From Hermatobates lingyangjiaoensis (Eukaryota; Arthropoda; Insecta; Hemiptera; Hermatobatidae): 64,000 nt of DNA. The DNA is taken from positions 10,581,001 through 10,645,000 of the forward strand of contig JAPFBL010000084.1 of assembly GCA_026182355.1 (NCBI GenBank). Direction: 5' to 3'. Positions 37,193 to 47,624 of the stretch are shown here, one piece after another; the first letter of the stretch is position 1, and every line of letters starts with the position of its first letter. The notes below the pieces were generated by a model that worked only from the letters and a program-made list of their open reading frames with translations, did not search any database and had not been told where the DNA came from. The translations under genes and the position numbers were made by a program.

Positions 37193-39078
37193 TTTTACTT
37201 TGCTATAAGCAAAGTATAGTGATTATGAAAAAATGCGATCTCGATAATTTGACGGAATAACATGTTTTGAGGTCCCAGAAGTCGCTATATGAAGTTTTTT
37301 CGGTGGTGTGTGTGTGTGAATGTGTGTGCGCGCGTGTGTGTGTATGTGTTTGTGTGCGTGCGTGTGTGTGTGTCCCATGCATGATGGGAATGTCACTTTT
37401 TTGCCCAAAACCTGTTTTTAGGCTACATATTTTTCCTCCTAAACTACTAATTCTATTGTGTTGAAAATTCGGCATTGTCTTTGAGGCTACAATATCAATA
37501 AAAGAAAAATATTTTCAGATTTTTAAAACATCAGAAAATATTTTTTTCAATAAAATTTAAAAATTAGAACTTATAATTTAATCTGAAAGCTTGTAAGGGC
37601 GTTAAAAGCTATCAGTTTAACGGATCAAAATGAAACTATACCTAAAAATAGAGCATTCTGTGGAAAATGAATTGAGATAATTTTTTTTATAGTTACATTC
37701 ACCCAAGGGGCGTTACAGTACATTTTCTGTTTTCAGAAAATATTTTTTTGACTCTATACGGCTCATTAAAAAACCATGAAATTTTAGCAAAAAATTGAAC
37801 AAATTATTAGAAATTTATAAAACAATTCATGATATTTCAATTACAGCAAATACCAATGTAATTGAATTGGTCTTTTTTTGACCAATGTGTTTATAAATCA
37901 ATGAATGATATTATTAATTAATTAATAAAACAATTAATTTAATTTTTCATAATACCTCTTTAAAAAATAAAACCTGAATATTGATCCTGGACAAATGGTT
38001 TACTTACTATACTTGTCATATTTGTTTACATCTATTTACATTGACTTCGAAATGTTTTGAGTGAATCCACTCAAATAATATGATGTTTAGAGCTATTATG
38101 AAAAAGAACTGAAATGATTTAATAACTTATATAATATAAGAAGAATAAAATTCTGTTATGTAAAAAATGAATGGCATGTTGGGTTTGTCCAACAAAATGT
38201 CTTAATCGATCTATATGCATTCTAAAATAGTTAGTATCTTTCGGTAATACTGAAGTTTGTAGACTGAACTTTTTTGTCCTATAGAAGAGATTGTATATTT
38301 TTAACAAATATCCTGTTTTTTCATTATTTTAGTCTAAAAGTTCATACCATTATTTTTAAAAATTCCAAGCTTCCAGCTATAAAATTTTAAATTAAACTGA
38401 AAAGTCGGCTTTGAATTTCATTTGAGTATGCAAACTGGCTAATTACTAATATATTTATTCTCAATATACATTTACAGCAACCTTATAACAGAGTACAGCA
38501 CAGAGGAAAAAATGATACTCGCTCAGAGTACCTTGGATTTTTATGATTTTCTCAAAGGGAAAAATTTCCAGTATAATAATTTATAAAAGACCAAAAATGT
38601 AAAACGTAATTCAAAATTGAAAACATTTTTTGAAAAATAATAAATAAAATTATCCTACATATTAAATTAAAAATTATCTTAGAACGACATTTTTTCTTAC
38701 ATGTTTCTGAAATTTTTCAGACAAATTATTTGAAAGTTTTAAATGGGATACTTTGTCTTAAATCTTCAAAATTTCTCCTGTAAGAGTATATATCGTAACA
38801 CGAAATATACACTTTTGCTTTTCAAAAATGTTATTACTGTTGTAGTTATACTAATGATATTATATGCATCAAAGGTGTGATAAACAAAAATAAGCATGGA
38901 TATTGATAAGTGGATCAATCACTATCTTTACTATCTCCAGGAATGAAAGACTAATAAACCTCTCCCATTTAGATATTTATATTATGCCTAAATGGGACAT
39001 TATATATTATAAACCCATGAAGTTTGATATTTATTTTCTTATTGTAAAGTTTAGTGTAGGCCATTCCAGATTTTCTTT
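37193..39078 (+). repeat. HER repeat, copy C
   Basis: This HER copy has the same orientation as A but is longer (~1.9 kb) because of extra internal AT-rich DNA (about 37.85-37.99 and 38.1-38.33 kb). Its 5' hairpin at 37197-37215 is ACTTTGCT-ATA-AGCAAAGT. Both arms differ from the family ACTTTACT/AGTAAAGT, but pairing is kept. A long GT-rich tract occupies 37306-37375. The 3' edge is GTGTAGGCCATTCCAG at ~39055-39070. Confidence 0.8.
37306..37375. repeat. (GT)n-rich tract inside HER copy C
   Basis: Imperfect GT/GC dinucleotides lie at the place where other HER copies have GTGTGTGGGTGGGTGG. The tract belongs to the family and has expanded here. Confidence 0.9.
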
Positions 39079-40290
39079 ATTTTTCAAGGTTTGTATTATT
39101 AAATTTAAAAGGATACAACTCACAACCATGGAATTTTAGCTGATGATTAGATGATGTAGGTTAAATTAGGTTAAAAGTATACATTAGGTGAAATGTGTCC
39201 ATTCATTAAAACAAAAAAACAGATTTTAATATCCCTATATTCATGTGGTTTTTCCGCAGTATATAGCAAAAATAAGTAAAAGTTTAAAGTACATTAAATA
39301 TTATTACTAGTTATCATAAAAACTGTACTAACAAACTGTTGAAAAAGAGTATATGCGAAAAAATTATCTTATCAAATAGAATAAAATTACATGGTCCCAT
39401 AATACTGGAATATTCTTGAACAAAAATGTGTTATTTTAAAACTATTCTTATTCAATATTTAAATAAAAGTATCTATTACAAGAACACTGTCTATCACTGA
39501 AGTGTTTACCTTTATGATTTTTTTTATTTACTGGTCTCTGGTCGTGAAGAATGCAGTTACTTATTTGTAGAGGGACTTAAATTTAGTTTTATAGAAATTT
39601 CTGTGAAGATAAAATAACTCGGACAAATAATTTTTGATGGTAATAATTTCTGTTCTGGATCTTTTTGCTTTTCGTAAGATTTTGCTTTTATCTAGACGCA
39701 GATTGTTGTTAATATGTTTGTTTTTTTTATTTTTATATCATCTAAAACAACCATTTCAGATAGTATAAAATGTTTGTTTGATCATATTAATTCATACAGA
39801 TGAACTGCATAACAGCATATGCATAAGCGAATCACATTCATATTTAATATCATACATTCAGTTATCCTTATATATTAAATTTCTTCGACACCAACGAAGA
39901 AACTATACTACGTTTTACCTATATAGTGAGCTGAGTTCACATAATAATATATAAATAAAATTATTGCGCACGCCTTTATCAGTTTTGTGGCACTCTGTCT
40001 GATATAAATGGATGCCATGTTTTATCATTGTTCAGATTTATCATTATTTTATTATCTAGTGAGTCTATTGAATATAATTAATATTTTTAAACTGATACGT
40101 TTAACCTTAACACATTTTGATGACCTTAACTAGTTCCTAATAGACATTTTCTTTACTTGGATCACTGAGGAAATGTTATCAAGTAGATTGTATTTCATAT
40201 ATGATTTTTACAGCAATCTCTTAGTTATAGCCACACAATCATTTACACTATGGAAACTCATTAATACGTGTGTACATATATCTATAATAA
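39079..40290. other. Anonymous AT-rich DNA
   Basis: No open frame with a recognisable motif and no repeat structure stands out in this 1.2 kb. Confidence 0.5.
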
Positions 40291-40299
40291 GATTTTGCA

Positions 40300-40540
40300 A
40301 TGAACACGTGAAACAACAATCAATGATCAAACCAAAAAATGAAATGGGGAAAAAAGACTACAATCTTTCAACCGTAACAAGCGGTCTTCGTCAAACAAAA
40401 ACCCAACCTAACTGTTAGACGAAGGTTGGGTTGACGAAGACCGCTTGTAACGGTTGAAAGATATTAGTCTTTTTTTCTCATTTCATTTTGTGGTTTGAAA
40501 GTGCAATGTTGTTTCACGGTTATTGTGAAATCTTTATATA
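40300..40540. repeat. Inverted pair of Penelope ends with two hammerhead-like motifs
   Basis: The minus-strand motif at 40354-40392 and the plus-strand motif at 40431-40469 share GACGAAGACCGCTTGT, then ACGGTTGAAAGAT. They face each other across ~40 bp that itself repeats CCCAACC/GGTTGGG. (TA)n follows at ~40533. The outer arms share TTTCATTTTGTGGTTTG. Confidence 0.75.
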
Positions 40541-40551
40541 TATATATATAT

Positions 40552-40650
40552 CAATGATCAAACAACAATAATATTGGAAAACAAGACTAAGAACTTTCAA
40601 CCGTAACAAGCGGTCTTCGTCAGAGTCAAAAACCCAACTCATAATATATA
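40552..40650 (-). repeat. Penelope-type end with hammerhead-like motif
   Basis: The minus strand at 40585-40628 reads GACTCTGACGAAGACCGCTT, then GTTACGGTTGAAAG and TTAGTC. Stem I (GACT/AGTC), stem II (GACCG/CGGTT) and both conserved boxes are intact. It is bounded by TA-rich sequence. Confidence 0.75.
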
Positions 40651-40679
40651 TAAACACATATATAAACTCCTAAACCACA

Positions 40680-41110
40680 GTACGAAAATCATAAAAATGA
40701 CTAAGATCTTTCAACCAAAACAAGTGATCTTCGTCAGAGTTTAACTGATACTGAAACAAATGATGTAAAAACATTTAGTGTGGTGTTGAGAAGGATGGGA
40801 GACAAGAGAGGTATTTTAAAGGGCGTAATATGCAGGAAAGGGAACAAACGGCAGCGAAGGCAAGTCAGAATAAACAAAGGAGTTCAAGAAGAAGTAAGTT
40901 TTTTCTTTGTTTACCCTGACTTGGCTTACTAGCCCTTTGTTCCCTCTTCTCCACTAAACGCCATCTAAAATTCCTCTCTTGCCTCCCATTCTTCTCAACA
41001 CAATACAGATGTTTTTACATCGCTTGTTTCAGTATCAGTTGAACTCTGACAAAGACAACTTTTTTTTTATTGAAATATCTTAGTAATTTTTATGATTTTC
41101 TTATTGTGGT
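40680..41110. repeat. Large imperfect inverted repeat of Penelope ends (~200 bp arms)
   Basis: The left arm (about 40685-40895) and the right arm (about 40905-41105) are imperfect reverse complements. They share ATTTTTATGATTTTC, ACTGATACTGAAACA, TTGAGAAG.ATGGGAG and AGGGAACAAA. Hammerhead-like cores sit at the outer ends (minus 40699-40741, intact CTGACGA box mutated to CTGACGAAGATC context; plus 41041-41083, CTGACAAAGAC...TTGAAA). Confidence 0.7.
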
Positions 41111-41189
41111 TTAGACGTTAATTTTTGTTTTACGTGTTTATTGTGAAATCTTGTTTTATGTATATATATATATATATACATAACTATAA

Positions 41190-41380
41190 CAAGATGTCAC
41201 ATAAACACGTGAAATAACAATCAATGATCAAACCACAATATGAAACGGGAAATAAAAAGACTAAGACCTTTCAACCAAAACAAGCGGCCTTCGTCAGAGT
41301 CAAAACCCAACTGAGACGCTTGTTGTGATTGAAATATCTTAGTCTTTTTTTCCCCATTTCATATTGTGGTAATCATATAT
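41190..41380. repeat. Folded-back Penelope end
   Basis: The minus-strand motif at 41259-41301 (CTGACGAAGGCCGCTTG, TTTTGGTTGAAAGG) is followed by an inverted partial copy at 41312-41375 (GCTTGTTGTGATTGAAATATC, CATATTGTGGT). (TA)n tracts flank the block. Confidence 0.65.
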
Positions 41381-41499
41381 ATATATACTTTTATTTATGT
41401 ATCAATTTCTCTGTTCGTCCCTCAATTTTTTATTTTATTTATTTATTGTTTTCATATTCCACTAATTTAATGTAATTACAAATTGATTCCTGTCTACCT

Positions 41500-41665
41500 T
41501 ATTTTCTGTGACCAGGAGCGCATGCGGCAACATTGTTGGTCTCCAACCACCTCTGGACCAGTGCGCTTGGTTTCCCTCTCTTATCTCTCCTGAAGACGGT
41601 TCAAACTGAAAATTAGAGACTGTAAGTGTGTTCTTTTGATTTCTCTATGTTTCTTTTTCTATATT
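41500..41665 (+). repeat. Penelope-type terminal repeat
   Basis: CTCTCCTGAAGACGGTTC, then AAACTGAAAATTAGAGACTG (41584-41624) is a single-sided relative of the palindromic pair at 10.89-11.10 kb. It ends at a long (TA)n/(TG)n tract. Confidence 0.65.
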
Positions 41666-41666
41666 G

Positions 41667-41737
<71 letters not shown>

Positions 41738-41738
41738 A
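41666..41738. repeat. Compound (TA)n(TG)n microsatellite
   Basis: About 45 bases of TA repeats are followed by about 26 bases of TG repeats. It separates two Penelope-type blocks. Confidence 0.95.
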
Positions 41739-41960
41739 ATTAAATTAAATGAAAATTATTCAAAATGGACAAGAAAAGTTCTTGAAAGTAAATTAAATAA
41801 ACGCACACAATAGAACTCACGGTCTCAAATTTTTCTGTTTATCCATCATCAGGAGGAATAGAACAGGCAAGGTAGCGCTCTAATAGAACAACGACAACAA
41901 ACAAGTCTGATCAGATAAAAGGTAGATGCAAAATGAAGAATTATGAAGAGACGTGAGAAG
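41739..41960 (-). repeat. Penelope-type terminal repeat, third family
   Basis: The minus strand reads CTCCTGATGATGGATAAACA, then GAAAAATTTGAGACC (41820-41862). Here the bases UG...CA form the start of stem II directly after CUGAUGA, which differs from the other ends in the window. Confidence 0.55.
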
Positions 41961-42904
41961 CGAAGAGCTACAAGTAAATAGACATAGAATATAATGAATG
42001 GCATAAAATTAAATATTAAATAACTTAAGTTCTACAATTTTTTCAACTTGTTTAATTTTTAATTATCTACTATTAATTTTATTGAATGACTACTTACTCG
42101 TCTATTTTTATTACTACTAGTTTAGCACCCGCCGCTTTACCGACGGATGTACGAGTAATAACTTTTTAAGACTTATATATAAATAATATAATGAAACAAA
42201 TCCACAAAGAAAAACGTAGATTATATTAAAAAAATCATATTTTGAAACAAATTGAATGAATCTTGTTTACGAAAGAAAATGAACAACCTAAACAATTTCC
42301 CTCTCCTTGATGGATTTTAATATATTCTTTCATGACGCTATGAAAAACAGAACACTATATTTCTTATGACATATTCAAGGGATTCAAGAGACCATCATTT
42401 CTGCAGCTCTACAATGTCATATTTTCTAAAAGATATAGAACGGGGCAAAACCGCCAAAGCTCTGATTTCTAGTGCAAGCATAGACGACTTTTTGTCGCTT
42501 CACTAGACATACTACTGGAAGTATAGAGGGAAATCTATATACTTATAAAACTCTGATGTTCTTGTTTAAGTATTTGCACACAAATAAAAAGTGGAATACC
42601 TGTTAATTTTAGTTTAATCAGAATTATTTAGATAAAGATTAAAGAAAACAGTCAGTAATGTAGTACTTTACAAATAACGGCATTAAAAAGAAAAAAGAAT
42701 GAACAATAAATTCTCTCAACATAATTCAGGTAATTTATGACTCCAGATGTAAAATCTTTTACCGATATGGAATAAACCTAACCAGTTATTTTCTACAAAA
42801 TATCTTAGGGTTAACCGATCTTAGTTCAATAATATTTTTGGAAATCTTATTGTTGTTTAGACGAAGACCTTTTTTTTATTCCACGCATTGACTATTAATT
42901 TTTG

Positions 42905-42906
42905 CT

Positions 42907-42958
<52 letters not shown>
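42905..42958. repeat. (TA)n microsatellite
   Basis: TA repeats of about 50 bases, next to further Penelope-type ends at 43.05 and 43.15 kb. Confidence 0.95.
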
Positions 42959-42965
<7 letters not shown>

Positions 42966-43039
42966 AATTAATAATCATTTTATGTAATGACTTTATATAA
43001 TATATGAAATAAACACTACAATAAAAAAATGTATATTAG

Positions 43040-43085
43040 ATACAATGCTCTAAGGCCTTTCGTTACATCATCAGAGAACTAAATG
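43040..43085 (-). ncRNA. Minimal hammerhead-like motif of a Penelope end
   Basis: The minus strand reads CTCTGATGATGTAACGAAAG, then GCCTTAGAGC. CUGAUGA and GAAA are separated by only UGUAAC, so stem II would be almost absent. AGAG downstream can pair with CTCT upstream as a short stem I. Confidence 0.45.
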
Positions 43086-43114
43086 AACTAAACAAAAAAT
43101 ATCACTTGTTTTTA

Positions 43115-43225
43115 TTTTTACCCAACTGTCAGTTGGGCTTTTGACTCTGACGAAGACCGCTTGTTACGGTTGAAAGATCTTAGTCTTGTTTTCTCATTTT
43201 CTTATTGTGGTTTGATCATTGGTAT
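43115..43225 (+). repeat. Penelope-type end with hammerhead-like motif
   Basis: GACTCTGACGAAGACCGCTT, then GTTACGGTTGAAAGATC and AGTC at 43143-43185 is the best-preserved member of this motif family on the plus strand. The edge TTATTGTGGTTTGATCATTG matches the edges at 2.9 and 10.07 kb. It is followed by TA repeats. Confidence 0.75.
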
Positions 43226-43239
43226 ATATAATTATATAT

Positions 43240-43596
43240 ATAACAATTAAAATAAGCAGTGACACATAAACAGAAACACAACAAAGACTCACTTTTCAAT
43301 ATTTCGACCGTAATGGCGGTCGTCCTCAGGAGAAGAAGTGAATTGACGGAGGGACGACAGTCAACTGAAGAACTCACAGGGTGAGGGCTAAAGCAGTGCT
43401 GCCGCAAAGGAGACAAATAAAAAAGGAACTAGGAAGTCGAGAGCAAAAATAAAAAAAAAAAAAATGTTTTTGAAAGGTAGAAAAAGGTTAAGAAAAGAAA
43501 AAATAAAGAAAATATATAGAACAATTAAAAATAAAAAAAATATTAAAAAAAATAAATTAAAAAAAAAAAAAAATAAATAAATAAATAAATAAAAAA
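43240..43596 (-). repeat. 3' terminal repeat of the 43.6-44.6 kb Penelope element
   Basis: This is non-coding DNA after the ORF stop. It holds an (AAAT)n/poly-A-rich stretch (43450-43600 on the plus strand). A hammerhead-like motif follows on the minus strand (43287-43340): TCACTTCTTCTCCTGAGGAC, GACCGCC...GGTCGAAATATT, then AAAAGTGAG. The same terminal sequence is at 54.95-55.26 kb, including GGCAGCACTGCTTTAGCC and CAATTCACTTCTTCTCCTGA. Confidence 0.8.
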
Positions 43597-44640
43597 CTAA
43601 CGATTTAAATTCAAGCCAGGTTTCGAGCGTGCCCCCAGGAGCCAAATGTGGGCTTCCTCAGAAGCTTTTAAAGTAACTTGTCTGTTATCACTGGGGACTT
43701 GTTTAAGAACTTGGACTGTGAAACAATCATTGAAACTGAGATGGTGGGAATTAGCGTGAGTGGCGACAGGGAGACTGCTGCGTTTACCAACCGAAAGCCT
43801 GTGATTATTCATCCGAAGGTTCAGCATCGTAGATGCTAAACCAACGTAAAAAGCATCACATTGGGTGCATTTCAAGAGGTAAACGCAGTCAGTGGAGATA
43901 CAGGAGGAAGGACTGTGAATAGGGTAAGAATTAAGATTAGTTAGAGACTCAAATGAAGACCCAGAATCAACAATGGGACAGGTAAGACATCTCCGACGTC
44001 CACAACGTTGTAGGCCACCACTGCTTTGGGGATTCTGAATAAGTTTGCCGGCCCGGTGGGAAAAAATATTTGAGAGATTGGGGGCTCTTCTAAAGGAAAT
44101 GCGGGGCAACTGGTTAAAAACTGAAACGGTAGAGGGGGAAGAGGAAAGGATAGGGTAAAGTTCTTTAATAAATTTTCTTAATTTATGGACACCAGGGAAA
44201 TAATTTGTAAGAAGCGAAGCAGTAGTAGTGGGGTCTCTTCTGTTATTAGTGGAAAAGTTGACATTGGCAGGGATGATTCGGCTATTGATTAAATTGGGGG
44301 GATAACCACGCTGAGTGAATTTGCATTTAAGTTTTTGAAGATTTTTGTAATGGAGGTAGTTTTGGGCGTTGGTGGGCTTAACGTGAACAGACGTCGTGAA
44401 GGTCCCACTGTTAAGAGTGATGTCAACATCTAAGAAAGTTATGTTGTAGGGGGAGGAATGGTGTGTGAAAGAGATAGAGGTGGAGAAAGCTTCGAAGGAA
44501 GTGATGAAAGAATCCAAAAGATGTTGGCCGTGCTGCCAAACAAGGAAGATGTCATCAATAAATCTAACATAGAATAGTGGAGAAAGAGGGCAAGAAGCAA
44601 GGAACATTTGTTCCAGCTTCGCCATAAATAAATTGGCATA
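43597..44640 (-). pseudogene. Penelope-like element ORF, 5'-truncated (RT C-terminus + GIY-YIG endonuclease)
   Basis: This is the longest open frame in the window: 342 codons from an internal ATG at 44625, with the frame open back to the (TA)n at ~44641. Residues 18-30 (FYVRFIDDIFLVW) hold the RT catalytic box, FIDD at 22-25. A cysteine-rich linker follows (CGRRRCLTC, Cys 208/213/216 and Cys 242). The GIY-YIG nuclease occupies 247-342: VYLL at 248-251, YVG at 260-262, Arg271 (LNLRMNNHR), Glu323/324 (KASEEAHIWL) and Asn339 (GLNLNR). All expected catalytic residues are present. In an intact element this protein would nick target DNA and copy the RNA. Most of the RT is missing, so this copy is dead despite its clean frame. 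The lack of stops suggests a young insertion. Confidence 0.9.
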
Positions 44641-44972
44641 ATTATATATATATATATATATAAATGAAAATATTAAAACGGTCCAAACCGGACAGATATA
44701 TAAATGAAAAAAGACAGCAAATAGAAGAAGCGAGAAAACTTACTGGGTCGATATTTCGAACTGAAGTTCGTCGTCAGGGAGAAGAAGGGAAGAAGAAGGG
44801 AAGAGGAAGAGGCACGTGCGTCCATTCGCAACGTCGTTCTCTGTCGTTGCGAGTGGACGCACGTGCCTCTTCCTCTTCCCTTCTTCTTCCCTTCTTCTCC
44901 CTGACGACGAACTTCAGTTCGAAATATCGACCCAGTAAGTTTTCTCGCTTCTTCTATTTGCTGTCTTTTTTC

Positions 44973-45016
<44 letters not shown>
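44641..45016. repeat. Near-perfect palindrome of two Penelope ends, 132 bp arms
   Basis: The arm at 44702-44833 is reverse-complemented almost exactly at 44845-44977, leaving an 11 bp centre. Each arm carries a hammerhead-like motif (minus 44737-44790; plus 44890-44942): CCCTGACGACGAAC, TTCA, GTTCGAAATATCGACC. TA tracts lie on both sides, the right one about 40 bases. The near identity of the arms indicates a recent event. Confidence 0.85.
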
Positions 45017-45120
45017 CAAATTTTATTTATCAGGAATCGGTTAGTTTTTCAGGTTCAGATCAAACTTTGAAAGCCAACATTTTCATTTAAAATTCGTAGT
45101 GGAAACCTTCGTATCACCAG
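45017..45120. repeat. Decayed Penelope-type edge
   Basis: CAGGTTCAGATCAAACTTTG, then AAAGCCAACATTTTCATT resembles the left arm at 2.0 kb (CAGGTTCAAATTAAACTCTC, TTGCCAACGTT). Only one arm is seen. Confidence 0.45.
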
Positions 45121-45676
45121 ATGTATGAAATTTCGAAAGTATGTATAAATTTTAAGTTGGGTAAAAGAAATTGAATACTTCAATTTACAGGTTTTGTTTG
45201 TTTTAAATATGCTTGAGTGTGTATATAATTTGAATTGATGTTTTATTTATGTCATAAAATAAATGTAATTTTTCACTTATAAAAGATTTTTTGTTTTATT
45301 AAATATACTTTCTGTGTATATATCTTGAATCTATACACATGCTAAACATACAATATGAAAAGTTTGGGCCATATAAGAATCTTTGTTTTCATGACTTAAT
45401 AACAAGAAATAGCAATAGCAGTTATTCTTGTTAATCACGTTCAGTAAATTTATGTTATTAATTGTTGATATAATTTCTTAACACTGGGGGTCACGGGGTC
45501 GTCTAGAAATACTCTAGCTGTCTGATAAATACTGGTGTAGACAGAGTTGAAAATATTGAGATTACACCGCTCGAAGTCATGATTTATCCGTGCACCTAAT
45601 GTTGTCCAGTGTATTGAATGCATTTACTCTTCATTCGCCAACCACAAATACTGTTCACAGAAAATTATATTTTAGT

Positions 45677-46206
45677 TCCATTTAACGAGACCGTCAGAAA
45701 AATTAAAGTGTATTGAAAAATTTCCTGGAGAAATTAAATGGTACCTGCCATATAACTCGGTTTGTGTAGGAACAAAAGCTACACTTTACCCTCAAGAATT
45801 TCTTGACTCACTAGAGTTATCTGATTTGCCCCAAAATAAGCTAGAACACAAAAAAGGACTCCTGTCAAGTTATGGGAAAAACTGATCCTCCGCGCTTATG
45901 AAATGAAACAACACTAATAACTAAGGAGCTTTATGATGAAGTAACTGTTTGTAAAATTATCGCATCACGGTTCCTTGAGAAATATTTTTAATTTCTAGAT
46001 TGAAAATTGTTTCATTTGAAGAGGACAACATTCCTTTTTCAATGATTCAATTTCCAATTCAGTTAGCATTTACCATAATTATTCATAAGTCTGAAGGAGA
46101 GACTCAACAGAAAATTTTAGTTCATTTTGATAAAATATTTCAACATTGCCAATTACATATTGCTCTCAGTACGGTCAAACAAAAAGAAAACATTAAAGTT
46201 TTTTGA
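45677..46206 (+). pseudogene. Helitron helicase C-terminal fragment (lineage 1)
   Basis: Conserved Helitron helicase segments read in order across frames. They are KFPGEIKWYLPYNSV ... YPQEFLDSLELSDLP (~45.71-45.83 kb), then DPPRL.NETTLITKELYDEV ... IIASRF (~45.88-45.98 kb), then FPIQLAFTIIIHKSEGET ... CQLHIALSTV (46.05-46.17 kb). The last corresponds to helicase motifs with the usual NKSQGQT and SHGQLYVALSR, so the key Q and G/R residues are partly lost. Stops and at least two frameshifts are present. The Rep domain is absent and no Helitron terminus was found next to it. A cellular PIF1 origin is less likely because of the (L)NPPRLCNGTRL-type segment. Confidence 0.75.
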
Positions 46207-46494
46207 AAAATTCAAATTGTACAATAAATGTTGTAAATAGAAGAGAAATGTCTTAAAAATATGTTCATTATCCTCTTTATTAGAAACGTTTTAATTTTGA
46301 GTTTATCTGCATTTACATGAACATGATTGCATTAAGAAGGAAGGTATTGGATGACCCTGCGGATCACGGGTATTCCCATTCTAAAACTATCAGTTTTCCT
46401 CCTAATAAGCCATCATTATTCATTAGGTCTTGTAGAGTACAATTTAATTCTTCTAGAAGATGCTTGTTACTCATCGATGCTTCGTCCACACATC

Positions 46495-47201
46495 TTATTT
46501 CGCTTGAGAGATTAGTCGGCCTGTTTCATCTAGAGGACGGATGTGACACGTAGATGCACTTTCTACTAAGTTTCTTTCGACATCAGCAGAGAGAAATATC
46601 AATTTCTTAGAATCTTCCCATTTTATGGAATGATTGTTTAACATTTTGAAACAAAGCACTTCACTCTTCTTGTCTCCTAATAGAATATTTATGTTTATTC
46701 TCCCTAGTAAGTAAGATTTGCACATTTGTTCAAAATATGAAGAATAACAACCTTGAAAAGGTTGAAAGAAACTGATATCTCAGTTGTTTTTAGCTGCGGT
46801 GGTAAATTATTAAACAATAATTTACAACAGCAGCTAAAACAACTGAGATATCAGTTTCTTTCAAAAATACTGGAACGTATTTTACAGGTCGACTATAAGG
46901 CACAAACCATAGATTTCTATTCGTGAAGGGTTCCTTCTCAATTCCAGTTCTCAAGAAGCACTCAATAGACGTTCATGGCAAGTTCATGAAGTATTAATAA
47001 GGATTGAGTAGGATTGAAGGTTGGAAATAGAAGTGACAGAAGGACTAGGAATAATAATAGGATAAGTTTGACAGCTACAATGTCCACATTGCTCCAAACT
47101 TTTACAGCGTTAAGAGACTTGGGAGATATATGGGAGTAGATGCTATTCAGCATGGGAGGTTTTTGATAAGAAATTGATGGAGGTTCATTAAAGATACGCA
47201 T
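46495..47201 (-). pseudogene. Penelope-like element relic
   Basis: The minus strand from 47201 reads FNEPPSISYQKPPMLNSIYS, then after a frameshift LEQCGHCSCQTYPIIIPS ... SYSILINTS. This parallels FNQLPRISFRRAPNLSNIFS and CGRRRCLTCPIV of the 43.6 kb element. Lower down (46725-46495), NHSIKWEDSKKL ... RNLVESASTCHI resembles the end of a GIY-YIG domain with its catalytic Glu, though of a somewhat different subtype. A 99 bp hairpin (46764-46862) lies between the two parts. The middle of the nuclease domain is missing. Confidence 0.55.
46764..46862. repeat. 99 bp hairpin, 47 bp arms
   Basis: GAAAGAAACTGATATCTCAG at the left is reverse-complemented at the right (CTGAGATATCAGTTTCTTTC). The arms continue inward to TAAATTATT/AATAATTTA with one or two mismatches and a 4-base loop. 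It probably represents a tiny foldback element or a hairpin formed during element insertion. Confidence 0.85.
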
Positions 47202-47624
47202 AATGAAAGATAAATGTGAAGGAAATTGAATAAGAAAAAAAAACGTCTATACAACAATTCGAAGATTGTGGAAATCAGAGAAAAAGTAATATTCAAAGAA
47301 AGTATGGATCAGCAAGAGAATACCTCACCAAGACCGATGAGGTATCTTAAACTGAAATGCAACTATTGTAATGAATTTAAGAAAGTTTTATATAAACGTA
47401 AGTGGAGATGTGACCATTGATCAGGTTATCATTAATGTCAAGAAAACAGGTTACACTACAGGAAATTGTGAGAGAAATGAAAGAGAAGAAAATATTTTGG
47501 AAGAATTGCAAAGAGAAATAAATTGATGGCTCAAAAAAACTTTGCTTTAATTTAGCCACAAATAAATTATTCAATAATGGAACCATATTGTATCCATAGC
47601 AGTACTCCCGGTCTGAAGATGCTG

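Noticed and set aside
42120..42165. GCACCCGCCGCTTTACCGACG as an RTE LINE or Helitron end
   Set aside because: The phrase is suggestive, but no coding part, target duplication or second copy is visible.
43388..43645. Phenylalanine-rich minus-strand frame as a membrane protein
   Set aside because: It is translated from the poly-A/AAAT-rich tail after the Penelope ORF.
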